Positions 11,150-19,667 of a stretch of DNA of 64,000 bases are shown in pieces. Numbering within the stretch: position 1 is the first letter of the stretch; the number at the start of each line of letters is the position of its first letter. Location of the stretch: assembly GCA_002633025.1 (NCBI GenBank), contig NMRB01001576.1, positions 67,019 through 131,018 of the forward strand, in the 5' to 3' direction. Made by a program: the position numbers and the translations under genes. The DNA is from Notospermus geniculatus. Taxonomy: Eukaryota; Nemertea; Pilidiophora; Heteronemertea; Lineidae. The notes beneath the pieces are model-generated. The model worked only from the letters and a program-made list of their open reading frames with translations, searched no databases and was not told the DNA's origin.

Positions 11150-11684
11150 CATCTTTACAGCATCCAATTCCTCCACATTTTCTGAGACACATCTCATATT
11201 TCCCAGGGCAATAAAGAAACCAAGTTACCACATCCACAGGTTGAAGACCTTCATCCAGGGCATCATTCAGTCTCCTCAGTCTGGATTGTCCTTGAGTTGT
11301 TAATGTATAAGTGTCACTGAATCGGTTTTTCACTTGTGTGAATTCCTTCCCATTTCTGGTAACAAGCCTAGTCTCTGATGCAGACATTTCTCTTCCTGGA
11401 ACAACCTCAACTAAATTCTTCTTAACAGTTCTCTTGTTCTTCACTAGTTCGACCCCTTTCATTGTTGTGGCCAGGAGGTCAGCCAACGCTGACCCACCAA
11501 CAGGGCAAGTGAGATGCATAACACCATCATCATTATGATGTACATCGTCATGTACTTGGCTGGCGTGTACTGGGCCAACATCATCATGAACAACATTTTC
11601 AACTTCGTCATGATCAACAACAGCACTGTCATGATTGTCTAGCTCATCATCGCTTGAGCCATACGAGTCCCTTATCAGATCCAT
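11150..11684 (-). CDS. Transposon-borne first exon, acidic N-terminus, Cys-rich end
   Basis: On the minus strand an ATG at 11684 opens 178 codons plus one base, ending at a strong GTATGT donor (11144-11149). The start MDLIRDSYGSSDDELDN is acidic and Asp/His-rich to about residue 55. A basic middle (KNKRTVKKN) follows, and the end is Cys-rich (WFLYCPGKYEMCLRKCGG). No family is recognised. It sits just inside the right arm of the transposon. A diverged relative of its start (MDLIHQYASLSSDEED, then a stop) occurs at the equivalent place in the 10.8 and 12.0 kb fragments, which supports it being an element protein rather than a host exon. One N base lies just past the donor. Confidence 0.6.
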
Positions 11685-11973
11685 TTTTCATTTGAATAAC
11701 ATACCTCACCCTAAAATTGCACGAAATTTGACGAATCACATCAGTCAGTGTCAACACACGTGAAATTGCAAGAATTTTCGCGGCTGCTACATATACGCAC
11801 GTACCACAACCTCGGGCGCAGGTTGGAAATGGCGCGGATTTCAAACTGGGTAATGTTAAGGCACCTTATTTATACCCAGGATCGTCCTGGGTAACAAAAA
11901 AGATTACCCAGGATTACCCTGGGTAATAATGAGGTGTACCCAGGACGACATTAACCGATTCAGCCTAAGTGCG

Positions 11974-12264
11974 ACCCACCGACTTCAGTTTATGCGCCCT
12001 TGGTCTTCCTCATCAGATGATAAAGATGCATATTGGTGTATCAAATCCATGTTTTATTCGGATTTTGTGATGCAAAAATGTCAGTCACGTTTGTTCATTT
12101 CCAGGATCTCGATCCACTATCGATCGCCAAGCTCGGGCACATGCAGTTTTAAAATGGCGCGATTTTCAAACCGGGTGATGTTAATGGTCTAAACGTCACC
12201 CAACCTTGTTGTGGGGGAGGTTTAGGGTCACCCAGTTTTGTCCTGGGCGACATTCACGGTCAGC
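11974..12264 (-). pseudogene. Right end of a related transposon with MDLI.. remnant
   Basis: The sequence ends ..CGACATTCACGGTCAGC at 12264, a diverged form of the right end at 11964, and shares the ATGGCGCG..CAAACYGGGT sub-end motif. On the minus strand it contains a short ATG frame MDLIHQYASLSSDEEDQ that soon stops, related to the 11150-11684 exon. The same fragment is repeated at 10755-11043 in the transposon cargo. Confidence 0.55.
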
Positions 12265-12539
12265 CAGAACGACATTCACTCATTCGACCCTACTACAGGT
12301 AGTTCTCCCACATGACGTCGTGGCCATTCATTGGCAAAGTATGGTATAACACTACCAAACGCATCGTCTCAGACAACTATTTTCCCTTAACTTTTCTGCC
12401 CATGGCCCGCTTGACCAGCTTGGCGACTCACTCATTGAATGGTATTAAGCTTCTGACGTCATATGGTGAGAACTGTTAGACCGCTATCTTTGTTGGAAAG
12501 GTCTATACTACATGTCGTCGGCAACCCTCAGATGATAAG

Positions 12540-12775
12540 ACCGTGTGCACACTGCAAGCGAAACGACGAAGCGAAGCAAATTTCGCGATCGGCGCTGACC
12601 GCTCTTAGTTTGTACACGCCCATGCTTCCAGAGTGTTTAAATGTTTTCGCCACATTGCTCATCGAAATTTGCTTCGAATACAGTGAAATTTCAAATACAC
12701 ATGTATTTAAATGTTTTCACCACATCGCTTGGCGATGTTTGCTTCGTCATTTCGCTTGAAGTGTGCACGCGGCCT
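12540..12775. mobile_element. MITE with TIR TGTGCACACTGCAAGCGAAA
   Basis: CCGTGTGCACACTGCAAGCG with the following AAACGACGAAGC recurs as reverse complement at 12735-12773. It has no open frame and lies in CAP intron 3, about 70 bp from exon 3's donor side. Confidence 0.6.
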
Positions 12776-12846
12776 AAGACGTGTGTGCTGTCGTAAATGG
12801 GTATCTCATTTTGATTCTCTACTCAAGCAAGTGGACGGTGACTTAC

Positions 12847-12956
12847 GGGGGGCTGTATCTGCACACCACCCACTCTTTCAGACGGGGATACTTATCCAGT
12901 CCGTCGGCACATCTCGCATATGCACAGCCAACCTTTTTTGTGTCGGCCCAAACAAT
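12847..12956 (-). CDS. CAP gene exon 3: IVW..VGC..VVCRYSPP
   Basis: Minus-strand exon with acceptor CTATTTTAG above 12956 and donor GTAAGT below 12847 (110 nt, phase 0 in, phase 2 out). It reads IVWADTKKVGCAYARC, then WVVCRYSPP. This completes the CAP1 signature begun by GHYTQ in exon 2 and starts the CAP2 signature (V-V-C-x-Y-x-P) finished by GNY in exon 4. The cysteines in VGC, ARC and VVC fit the disulphides of the CAP sandwich fold. The short loop between ARC and WVVC is typical of the family. Very high similarity to the family pattern and clean splice sites make this the safest exon of the gene. Confidence 0.9.
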
Positions 12957-13177
12957 CTAAAATAGAAGTTACAGGCATGGTTCACGTTATTACATTCAGT
13001 CAGCATTAGGCTACAGCATTTTTCATTTGACGAATAACATAATACCATGCTCATCCCTATTCTTAGCCTCATGGGAAAAGAAATAGAAACTATAAAATCA
13101 CATGTAATGCGTACAACAATTCCCTTCTACATGTTGGCCTAGTGGGCAGGGCTTGCATAATCCTGAAACGATCTTAA

Positions 13178-13940
13178 AGGCCGCCGTACATTTTTTTCCT
13201 TCAAAATAGTTTGTAAGAATTTATTTTGCCAAATATGACAGGAAAAATCGTCCCATTTTTGTCATACAGGAAAAAAATTCACAAATAGATTCTGTCCTAC
13301 AGTACAGGTCACAATTAACATATCTAAATTCGCGTAAGTTACGCGCAACAACTCACGAGCTATGTTACGCGGTTGAATTACGCGAATTTCGCTAGCTACG
13401 CAGTGATTTACGAGGCGAGTTACACAGTGAGTTACGCGAAACCAAAGCCGTAAGTTACTCGTAGGTTATGCGTAACTTACGAGTAACTTACGCGAAGCCG
13501 TAGGGATGTCAATTGTGACCTACACTGTATTTTCGAAATACATGTAATTCCTATCGTGTAGGCCGTGGTAGCATATTATTGTGCCCCTTTGTCCGAATGT
13601 AATACACATGTAGGTCAACCCTACAAAAAATATGACCCCGTCATACACGATAAAATTTAAGGCCGCCGTCCACGGTCGATAGGCCTGCATTTTTTCCGAC
13701 GAAATATGTTGTAGGAATTTATTTTACCGTGGGAGGGGAAACATCGTCCCATTTTTGTCGTATGGGGAAAAAAATCCACAAATAGATTCTGTCATATTAT
13801 CTTGTACAATAAAATGCTATGGGAAATAATTCCTATCGTGTACGCCGTACAACTGACGCTTTGTGCCCCTTTGTCTGCATGTAATAGGTCAATCCTACAA
13901 AACATTTATGACCCCATGACGGGGTTTTATATGACACCAT
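13178..13940. repeat. Diverged tandem pair with an inserted MITE
   Basis: 13178-13300 matches 13660-13800 (shared TCGTCCCATTTTTGTC, ACAAATAGATTCTGTC), and 13545-13640 matches 13825-13925 (TTCCTATCGTGTA, TGTGCCCCTTTGTC). This is an old duplication of about 0.28 kb, with the 13300-13527 MITE inserted in the first unit. Confidence 0.65.
13300..13527. mobile_element. TA-target MITE, CAGT.AGGTCACAATT ends
   Basis: The ends CAGTACAGGTCACAATTAAC and reverse complement CAGTGTAGGTCACAATTGAC are flanked by TA on both sides. This suggests a Tc1/mariner-type non-autonomous element. The interior is crowded with GTTACGCG/CGCGTAAC words in both orientations. Confidence 0.65.
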
Positions 13941-14067
13941 GCCACGGTTCAATGCAATGCCTAGCGGACCCATTCATGCCTTATTGAGCAGCAATCAGGA
14001 GAATTTAGTTTATATTGTATTTGTCGCTACAACTTGCTGCCGTCTTTGGGCGATAAGCGCGTCTGAC

Positions 14068-14446
14068 GCTGAAAGGGTAAATGTCGTCCTGGGTATATAC
14101 AAAGATTACCCAGGATCTGAATCTTCACTAAAACAATACCCTGGGTGTAGTTTCGGTAGCCGAACATCACGGCCCAGCGTCCGCAATCAGTGCCTAGGAA
14201 CCACTCCTATTTAGAACTCCAGTGGAATCTCGCGGTCTCGCGCCGCGGTACTTGTTGAGCGTAGCTGTTTATGACATTCTACAGGCTGTCACGCGACCAC
14301 GGGCGAGACAACCTCGAATCCAGGTGTCATACTACCATGCTGGGTGATGTTCGGCTACCGAAACTACACCCAGGGTATTGTTTTAGGGAAGATTGAGATC
14401 CTGGGTAATCTTTGTATATACCCAGGACGACATTTACCCTTTCAGC
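14068..14446. mobile_element. Non-autonomous TIR element, 9-bp TSD (one mismatch)
   Basis: The ends GCTGAAAGGGTAAATGTCGT are mirrored at 14446, with 105-bp arms. Flanks are GCGTCTGAC and GCGGCTGAC. A small relative of the 9489-11964 transposon, lying in CAP intron 2. Confidence 0.85.
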
Positions 14447-14598
14447 GCGGCTGACTGCTCCTATTGAAATAAAGGGCCAGACATGGCCGCCGTACACGAT
14501 ACATCTATTTCCTATGAAATATTTCGTACGATTTTTCATCCAAATTTGTTGGAAGGAAATATTCGCATCATGCTTCACCTCCCCTACCCATGACCTGT

Positions 14599-15339
14599 TA
14601 GTAGGCCGGCCAACATGAAATTTGATTTTTTTGTCGGCATCGTCTGTTAATGCCTGGCATCTATGCTAGATCATACCCTTATAAGATTGGGTAAAATTTA
14701 AGGGTGGATGCCACCCTGGATTTGCCGGTCAAAGGTCATTATCCGCCATTGAATTTTTGGAACTGGCTTTATCATTGAGGTTTGTACAGGACAATAGGGC
14801 CCGATGTACAGCTATCTTTTGAACGGTTGGATTTACACCCCATAAATGTATTACCAACAGATAGAAACATGGTACATCTTATCAAATACGCATGCTTTTT
14901 TGTAGTTTTCAACTTGTTACGTAATTGGAAATGGCGTTTTAATGTATTTTGACCAATTTTGTGTTAATTTACATGAAAAACATTATTTCTTATGAAACTA
15001 CATGTACTGAAAACAATTAAAAACATGCTTATTTGGTCAAGAGGCACCATATTTCTATCTGTTGGTAATACATTTACGGGGTGTAAATCCAACCGTTCAA
15101 AAGTTAGCTGTACATTGGTTCCCTCATTCTCCTGTACGAAGCTCAGTTCTTGGGTCCAATGATAAAGTCAGTTGGAAAAATTCAATCGGCTGTAACTTCC
15201 GTCAAAATTAAAATTGTGGCATCCACCCTAATCTTATTCAGTAGCCAGTATTTTACAGTTCTAGGGAGGATGCCATCCATTAACAGAAAATGTCGACTGA
15301 TTTTTTTCTGGAGACTTTGGAGGTTTGGCCGGCCTACTA
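14599..15339. mobile_element. Imperfect 0.74-kb palindromic element beside exon 2
   Basis: The ends TAGTAGGCCGGCCAA are mirrored. Inner matches include ACCCCATAAATGTATTACCA with TGGTAATACATTTACGGGGT, and AAGGGTGGATGCCA with TGGCATCCACCCT. The right end stops about 10 bp before the end of CAP exon 2, so the donor site sits at the edge of the repeat. Confidence 0.65.
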
Positions 15340-15349
15340 TGTAGCCTAC

Positions 15350-15583
15350 CTGTGTATAATGGCCAATCATTTTGTTCTCACTGCCAGCTTTCCTGGCATT
15401 GCTATTATAGTCGTAATCCGCTTTCTCCGAGTACCAGGCGTCAACAGCAGTTTCGCATATGCCACTTTCGCCGCCGCCACTCCGCATGAACAGGTTTTCT
15501 CCATCATCGAGATTCGATGCATGACCCCCGCTACATAGATTGGCGAACGCTTGTGCCTCTCCTGCGAGTGTGGTCGACCATTC
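15350..15583 (-). CDS. CAP gene exon 2: catalytic-type H-E-E-H tetrad
   Basis: Minus-strand exon bounded by CATCTTTACAG above 15583 and GTAGGC below 15350: 234 nt, exactly 78 codons, phase 0 to 0. It opens EWSTTLAGEAQAFANLC, then GGHASNL, GENLF, AVDAWYSEKADYDY and ends IGHYTQ. The four conserved CAP residues are visible as His21, Glu29, Glu53 and His75 of the exon. With HNAKR in exon 1 and IVW in exon 3, all four family signatures are present. CAP proteins are secreted; roles include immune, reproductive and lipid- or sterol-binding functions, and none can be assigned here. Repeats abut both splice sites. Confidence 0.92.
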
Positions 15584-15598
15584 CTGTAAAGATGTTAA

Positions 15599-15740
15599 AG
15601 CGATTTGTCAGCCAAAAAAATTGAATGCAAAAGGGGACGAATCTTTGTTTACAAACACTCATTTCCTGCATTCTGATTGGCGGTGAGGGCAATGTTTACA
15701 AACATCATCCTTCTGTTTACAAAACGACTGTCGATTCGCT
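15599..15740. mobile_element. 142-bp TTAA-target MITE next to exon 2 acceptor
   Basis: The element is flanked by TTAA (15595-15598, 15741-15744). Its ends AAAGCGATTTGTC and AAAGCGAATCGACAGTC are inverted. A second copy in opposite orientation is at 25591-25732. It lies only about 11 bp upstream of the exon 2 acceptor AG, so most of the upstream branch-point region is MITE sequence. piggyBac or Kolobok superfamily by target site. Confidence 0.8.
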
Positions 15741-16245
15741 TTAAGGCCCGTTTACACATGCAACTTAAGTTGCATATGAAAAGTTTTCATATGCAACTTC
15801 ATGCAACTTGTTGCATAAACTTGATGAGACCAAAAAGTTTCATAAAAGTTGCATGTGTAAACGGATATGCAACTTGTTGCAACTCGATCGCGCTGGATGT
15901 TGCATCGACTTTTCTATGTGTTAAGGCCCGTTTACACACGCAACTTTTCATATGCAACTTAATGCAACTTGTTGCATAAACCTGATGAGATCAAAAAGTT
16001 TCATAAAAGTGGCATGTGTAAACGGGCATGCAACTTGTTGCAACTCGACCACGCTGGATGTTGCATCGATTTTTCTATGTGTAAACCGTCCCATGTAGTT
16101 TGCAACAAGTTTCAAGTTGCTGCAACTTGCAACTTGGTGCAACCTAGTGTAAACCGCCCTTAAACCGCCCAAGGTAGTTTGCAACAAGTTGCAAGTTGCA
16201 GCAACTTGCAACTTGGTGCAACCTACAGTGTAAACGGGCCTTTAG
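15741..16245. repeat. Nested GGCCCGTTTACAC / GCAACTTG inverted repeats
   Basis: Units beginning AAGGCCCGTTTACACATGCA occur at 15744 and 15923, with the reverse end TGTAAACGGGCCTTTAG at 16227-16243. Between are iterated TGCAACTTGTTGCAACTCGA and AGTTTGCAACAAGTT motifs in duplicated units of about 180 bp. It looks like foldback elements inserted in or duplicated within one another. Confidence 0.65.
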
Positions 16246-16315
16246 TACGGTCGACTTAAATTGCACATTGGCAATCGTGGTCATGTTCTATGGTAGCGCA
16301 TTGGTCGTTTATGGG

Positions 16316-16562
16316 TGGCGTCCACTAGAGCGCCGACAACATTAGGAAGGGTTCGGGAAGCAAATGTGTCATTTCGGCATTGCTTCCGCATCAAGTCCTA
16401 TTGGTCGTTTTACCCTTTCCCGAACGTGCAGAAGTGCCGGGAACTGTTCCGGAATGATAAAGACAGTGAACGGAACCCTTCAAGAACATGCGGAGTGGTT
16501 GCCGAATGAATGCGGATTCACTAAATTTGCATTCCGCGTCTTGTCCGCGCCCTAGTGGACGC
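16316..16562. mobile_element. MITE with TIR GCGTCCACTAG
   Basis: GGCGTCCACTAGAGCGCCGACAA at the left is mirrored by TTGTCCGCGCCCTAGTGGAC at the right, enclosing about 247 bp in CAP intron 1. Confidence 0.55.
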
Positions 16563-16833
16563 TAGGTTTTAAAGAATATACCTGGTCCTTCATGTACACT
16601 GTACATGAATGACTTGACTTGCTAGGACTCGCCATTCTTTGTTGGAGTAAGCTATCAATCACAGTGGGGATTCGAATTCTGGTTCAAGATATTATTTCTC
16701 AGGCTTGAAGGAACCACCCCAAGTCTTCCAGGAGGCTGGGATAGCAGTTTAACGCATCCTGAGAATATCAGGGGTTCTTACCGCTCACTCTCTTCGTCAC
16801 CGCACACCGCAAGTGTGTACAGCTATAGACTAA

Positions 16834-17039
16834 AAGGAGCACGGTATTGCCACTTTTTCTCGACTGCCGGCGCCACTGTGCCACTCTCCAACCCAGGGAC
16901 CAACGACGTATTGGCGAGTTGACCCGATTTCCTCCGTACATTTTGTAATGCATTTTTGTAGTTCGTTTTACTACCGCTAGGTGGATCCCTCTACGTCGGC
17001 AGTCAAATAACACATTTGAGATCCAATACCGTGCTCCTT
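16834..17039. mobile_element. MITE, TAA target, AAGGAGCACGGTATTG ends
   Basis: The ends AAGGAGCACGGTATTG/CAATACCGTGCTCCTT are flanked by TAA on both sides (16831-16833, 17040-17042), as in PIF/Harbinger-type elements. Confidence 0.7.
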
Positions 17040-17187
17040 TAAAGTCTTCCGATAGGCATGATAAGCGAGAATTCTGGGATCATGGAAATCAATGCTATCA
17101 AGGGTTTGGGGAAATATCATGGCTTTCTTGCCTTTCTATGATGAATTTATCTCTTATCTGTCGATTCACGTAAAAAGCAACATGGTA

Positions 17188-17368
17188 ATAGAGTTGTTGC
17201 TTATTCCTAACAGTCCGCGGCACCTGACTGTCCGCGTGAAATGCGACACCAGGCACACCATAATAGCCAATAGTCGCTTGCAGGTAGGCTATTATACTGG
17301 TGTTTCTTGTCACATTTCACGCGGACAGTTAGGGATCCCGGACTGTTAGGAATAAGCAACAACTCTAT
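17188..17368. mobile_element. TA-target MITE, AATAGAGTTGTTGC ends
   Basis: The arms of about 55 bp (AATAGAGTTGTTGCTTATTC mirrored at the right end) are flanked by TA. Inner arms pair CTGTCCGCGTGAAATG with CATTTCACGCGGACAG. Confidence 0.75.
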
Positions 17369-17390
17369 TAAGAACAGTTTTGCGAATTAA

Positions 17391-17761
17391 AGGGAGACAT
17401 GCGAAAAATATTGCCCGGCGGGCACAAGTTGTCTGAGTTGTAGCGCCGTCTGTTAATACACGGTGACACTACGCTATATCACAGGCGCCTGTAGAGCTAT
17501 CTGTGAGTTAAGAACACCTTTCTAACCAAACGTCTCTAAAAAACACAACACGTATCTAAAAACACACCACGAGCTCATAAATTCGTGAGCTCGGGTTGTG
17601 TTTTTTACAAATTAGTGTTTTTTTGGTTAGATACGTGTTCTAAGCTCACTGATAGCTCTACAGGGGCCTGTGATATAGCGTAGTGTCACCGTGTATTAAC
17701 AGACGGCGCTACAACTCAGACAACTTGTGCCCGCCGGGCAATATTTTTCGCATGTCTCCCT
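17391..17761. mobile_element. 371-bp TTAA-target foldback, about 125-bp arms
   Basis: The element is flanked by TTAA (17387-17390, 17762-17765). Its ends AGGGAGACATGCGAAAAATA are mirrored, and arms match almost perfectly to the central loop of about 120 bp, which itself holds ACGAGCTCATAAATTCGTGAGCTCG. TTAA target with AGGG ends fits Kolobok- or piggyBac-like elements. Confidence 0.8.
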
Positions 17762-17765
17762 TTAA

Positions 17766-18470
17766 CGATTGATCATTACAACCCGTTATTTTTCAGTAGA
17801 TTTGACGCCATTTGCATGCTGTTATGTTTGAGAGACCAGCCTTTGGACGCAGAGTGGCCCCGAGGGCTGTACAAAGGGATTTTTAAAAATTCATCCTCTG
17901 CTAGCTTTAATTGGATAATAAGTCGCCCAAAATGGTGCAAAAATGATTTTTGTGATATCTTTGTTTAAAATCATTTATTTCAACTATCCATCTGCAGAGC
18001 CCTCCTTCGGGGCTGATGAAAGGTATCCGATGCAAAAAGAACTTTTGAAACAGCTCAAAAAGGTGTAGAAATGAAAGCAGTTTTAGTGAATACATGACAT
18101 GAGCAGTAGGCCTATTCATATGTAAATAACCCACATAGGGCAACTCCTGACCCCTTCCATTGAAAAATTTATTGAAGCTCGGGGAAACTCTTCCCCCAAA
18201 ACATTTTTGAACCGATTTAGGTTTTTCTGCATGCGGTGAGATAAGAATGTCATTGAATTAACTAGATCTGTGAAATTGACTTGGCAGGCAATTTAAAGAC
18301 CGCCTGTGTAAGTGGTGGTAAAATAGGATTATGTGCACGCGTACAAGAGATGTTGATTGAAATGAGGGGGGGGGGGGATAGCGAGAGGTGTGATTTTGGA
18401 AAAGTGATCTTATTAACTTTATTCAAAGAGAAAGCAAGCACAAAAATCGACACACATGATGATAAATAAA
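17766..18470. other. Intron sequence, nothing recognised
   Basis: Part of CAP intron 1. A poly-G run lies at about 18365. No exon or bounded repeat seen. Confidence 0.4.
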
Positions 18471-18655
18471 GTCAATTTCCAGAAATTTGGAAATTTTCTA
18501 CCCCAACCGGGGTCTTCTTCAGGCTGGAACTTTACAATCTGAAACTCTAGAAAAGACTCTAGAAGTCTTTTCTAGAGTTTCAGATTGTAAAGTTCCAGCC
18601 TGAAGAAGACCCCGGTCGGGGTAGAAAATTTCCAAATTTCTGGAAATTGACTTTA
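18471..18655. repeat. Near-perfect palindrome of a Penelope-like end
   Basis: The arms of about 85 bp (GTCAATTTCCAGAAATTTGG mirrored) meet at GACTCTAGAAGTC. The right arm contains CCTGAAGAAGACCCCGGTCG then GGGGTAGAAA. That CTGAAGA..GAAA layout around a GC-rich stem recalls the hammerhead-type motif of Penelope-like retroelement ends, but one extra base and the altered stem make it uncertain. A single diverged arm recurs at 32092-32185. Confidence 0.5.
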
Positions 18656-18855
18656 TATTTATCATTATTAATTTTATTGATTGCATCAACTGATTGGTCA
18701 GGCCAGCAGTTAGTTGGAAGACTGAAGGTTGTATTTCTTGCGTAATTGAGGTTGAGTTGAACTGTGTACATGTAGTCTCACTGCTCGCATTCAAGTGGTT
18801 TCCAGTGCAGTAGATGTGTCACCAAAATGTCTTTACTGAATGCCTATACCATCAC

Positions 18856-19082
18856 ACTGAAAAAAAAATCCTAATCATGTTGAGTACTTTCGGGGTACTC
18901 GTTTTGTCCGTGAGATGAGTAGAAAGATACTCATAGCGAGTAGCAAGGTACTCCAAATGCAGCTCCTTTGCCCGATGAGTACCCAATTAGTACCCAATTA
19001 GTACCTTTCTACTCATCTCACGGACAAAATGACTGATGAGTAGCCCAAAGTACTCAACATGATCCGAAATTTTTTTTCAGTG
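18856..19082. mobile_element. MITE with CACTGAAAAAAAA ends
   Basis: CACTGAAAAAAAAATC is mirrored by GAAATTTTTTTTCAGTG, with inner arms ATGTTGAGTACTTT and GTCCGTGAGATGAGTAGAAAG paired. The interior has several GAGTACC/GGTACTC words. Confidence 0.7.
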
Positions 19083-19568
19083 CAGGATGCACACATGGCA
19101 GTGGCCGAAATGATATGAATATAATGAATGTTTCAGTGACACTGAGTCGACTGACAGTGGTGTAGTGTGAATGTTCTATATAACAAGGGCCAAAGGCCTA
19201 TCTGGGTCGCCTATTAGGCCTACACATTACCAGATTTAATGCCATGCACATTCAAGATTCACTGACATCAGACTACCATGACGCAAATGCATTCACGCAC
19301 ACACATCATAGACACAGGCCTAGGCCATGGGCGGGTATTCGAAAACCTTGGATACTGGAGACTGGAGAGTGGACAATGGAGAGCGTCATTGTTCTCCGCC
19401 ACCTGGATCAACATCGCATCTAGGATATTTCAATCGGCCGGGGCTATTTGCACAGCATGCTGTGTAACTAAGGAGTGAATTTTTACTCTAAATTCCCACT
19501 TACCTGTCCCATTCCTGAACTCGGAAAAAATGACTAAGTCCGAAGTTGAAGATAATGGGGTGGGGGTA
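19083..19568. other. Intron; isolated end of the GGGTATTCGAAAA family
   Basis: 19334-19415 (GGGTATTCGAAAACCTTGGA ..ACTGGAGAGTGGACAATGG) matches 56458-56530 and the end of the 59565-60743 element. No partner end was found nearby. Confidence 0.5.
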
Positions 19569-19667
19569 TGGTCAGTAACCTAACAAACGTTGATTTTGCA
19601 CGGTAACGCTATTGACGTCAATAAAGTTAGCGTTAGCGTTTATCGTAGGACATCTTAACCTCTCTAA
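19569..19667. mobile_element. Small MITE with TAACGCTAACG core
   Basis: GTAACCTAACAAACGTTGAT is loosely mirrored by GACATCTTAACCTC, with AACGCTA/TAGCGTT and GACGTCAATA inside. Same group as 51866-52023. Confidence 0.45.

Larger units (their letters stand above)
9489..11964. mobile_element. 2.48-kb TIR transposon carrying a CAP exon copy, 9-bp TSD
   Basis: The ends GCTGAATCGGTTAATGTCGT (left and, reversed, right) are flanked by perfect CTAAGTGCG repeats (9480-9488, 11965-11973). The arms are about 165 bp, rich in CCTGGGTA palindromes, and include ATGGCGCGG next to the interior. Inside, 9656-11043 is a near-identical copy of the host exon 4 unit, and 11150-11684 is a minus-strand exon that looks element-encoded. 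The 9-bp duplication, long arms and cargo resemble Mutator-like Pack-MULEs, but no transposase catalytic domain is visible. It lies in intron 3 or 4 of the CAP gene. Confidence 0.8.

Noticed and set aside
15677-16211. Open frames in the GCAACTTG repeat block
   Set aside because: Low-complexity CN/ML-rich products of inverted repeats on both strands.
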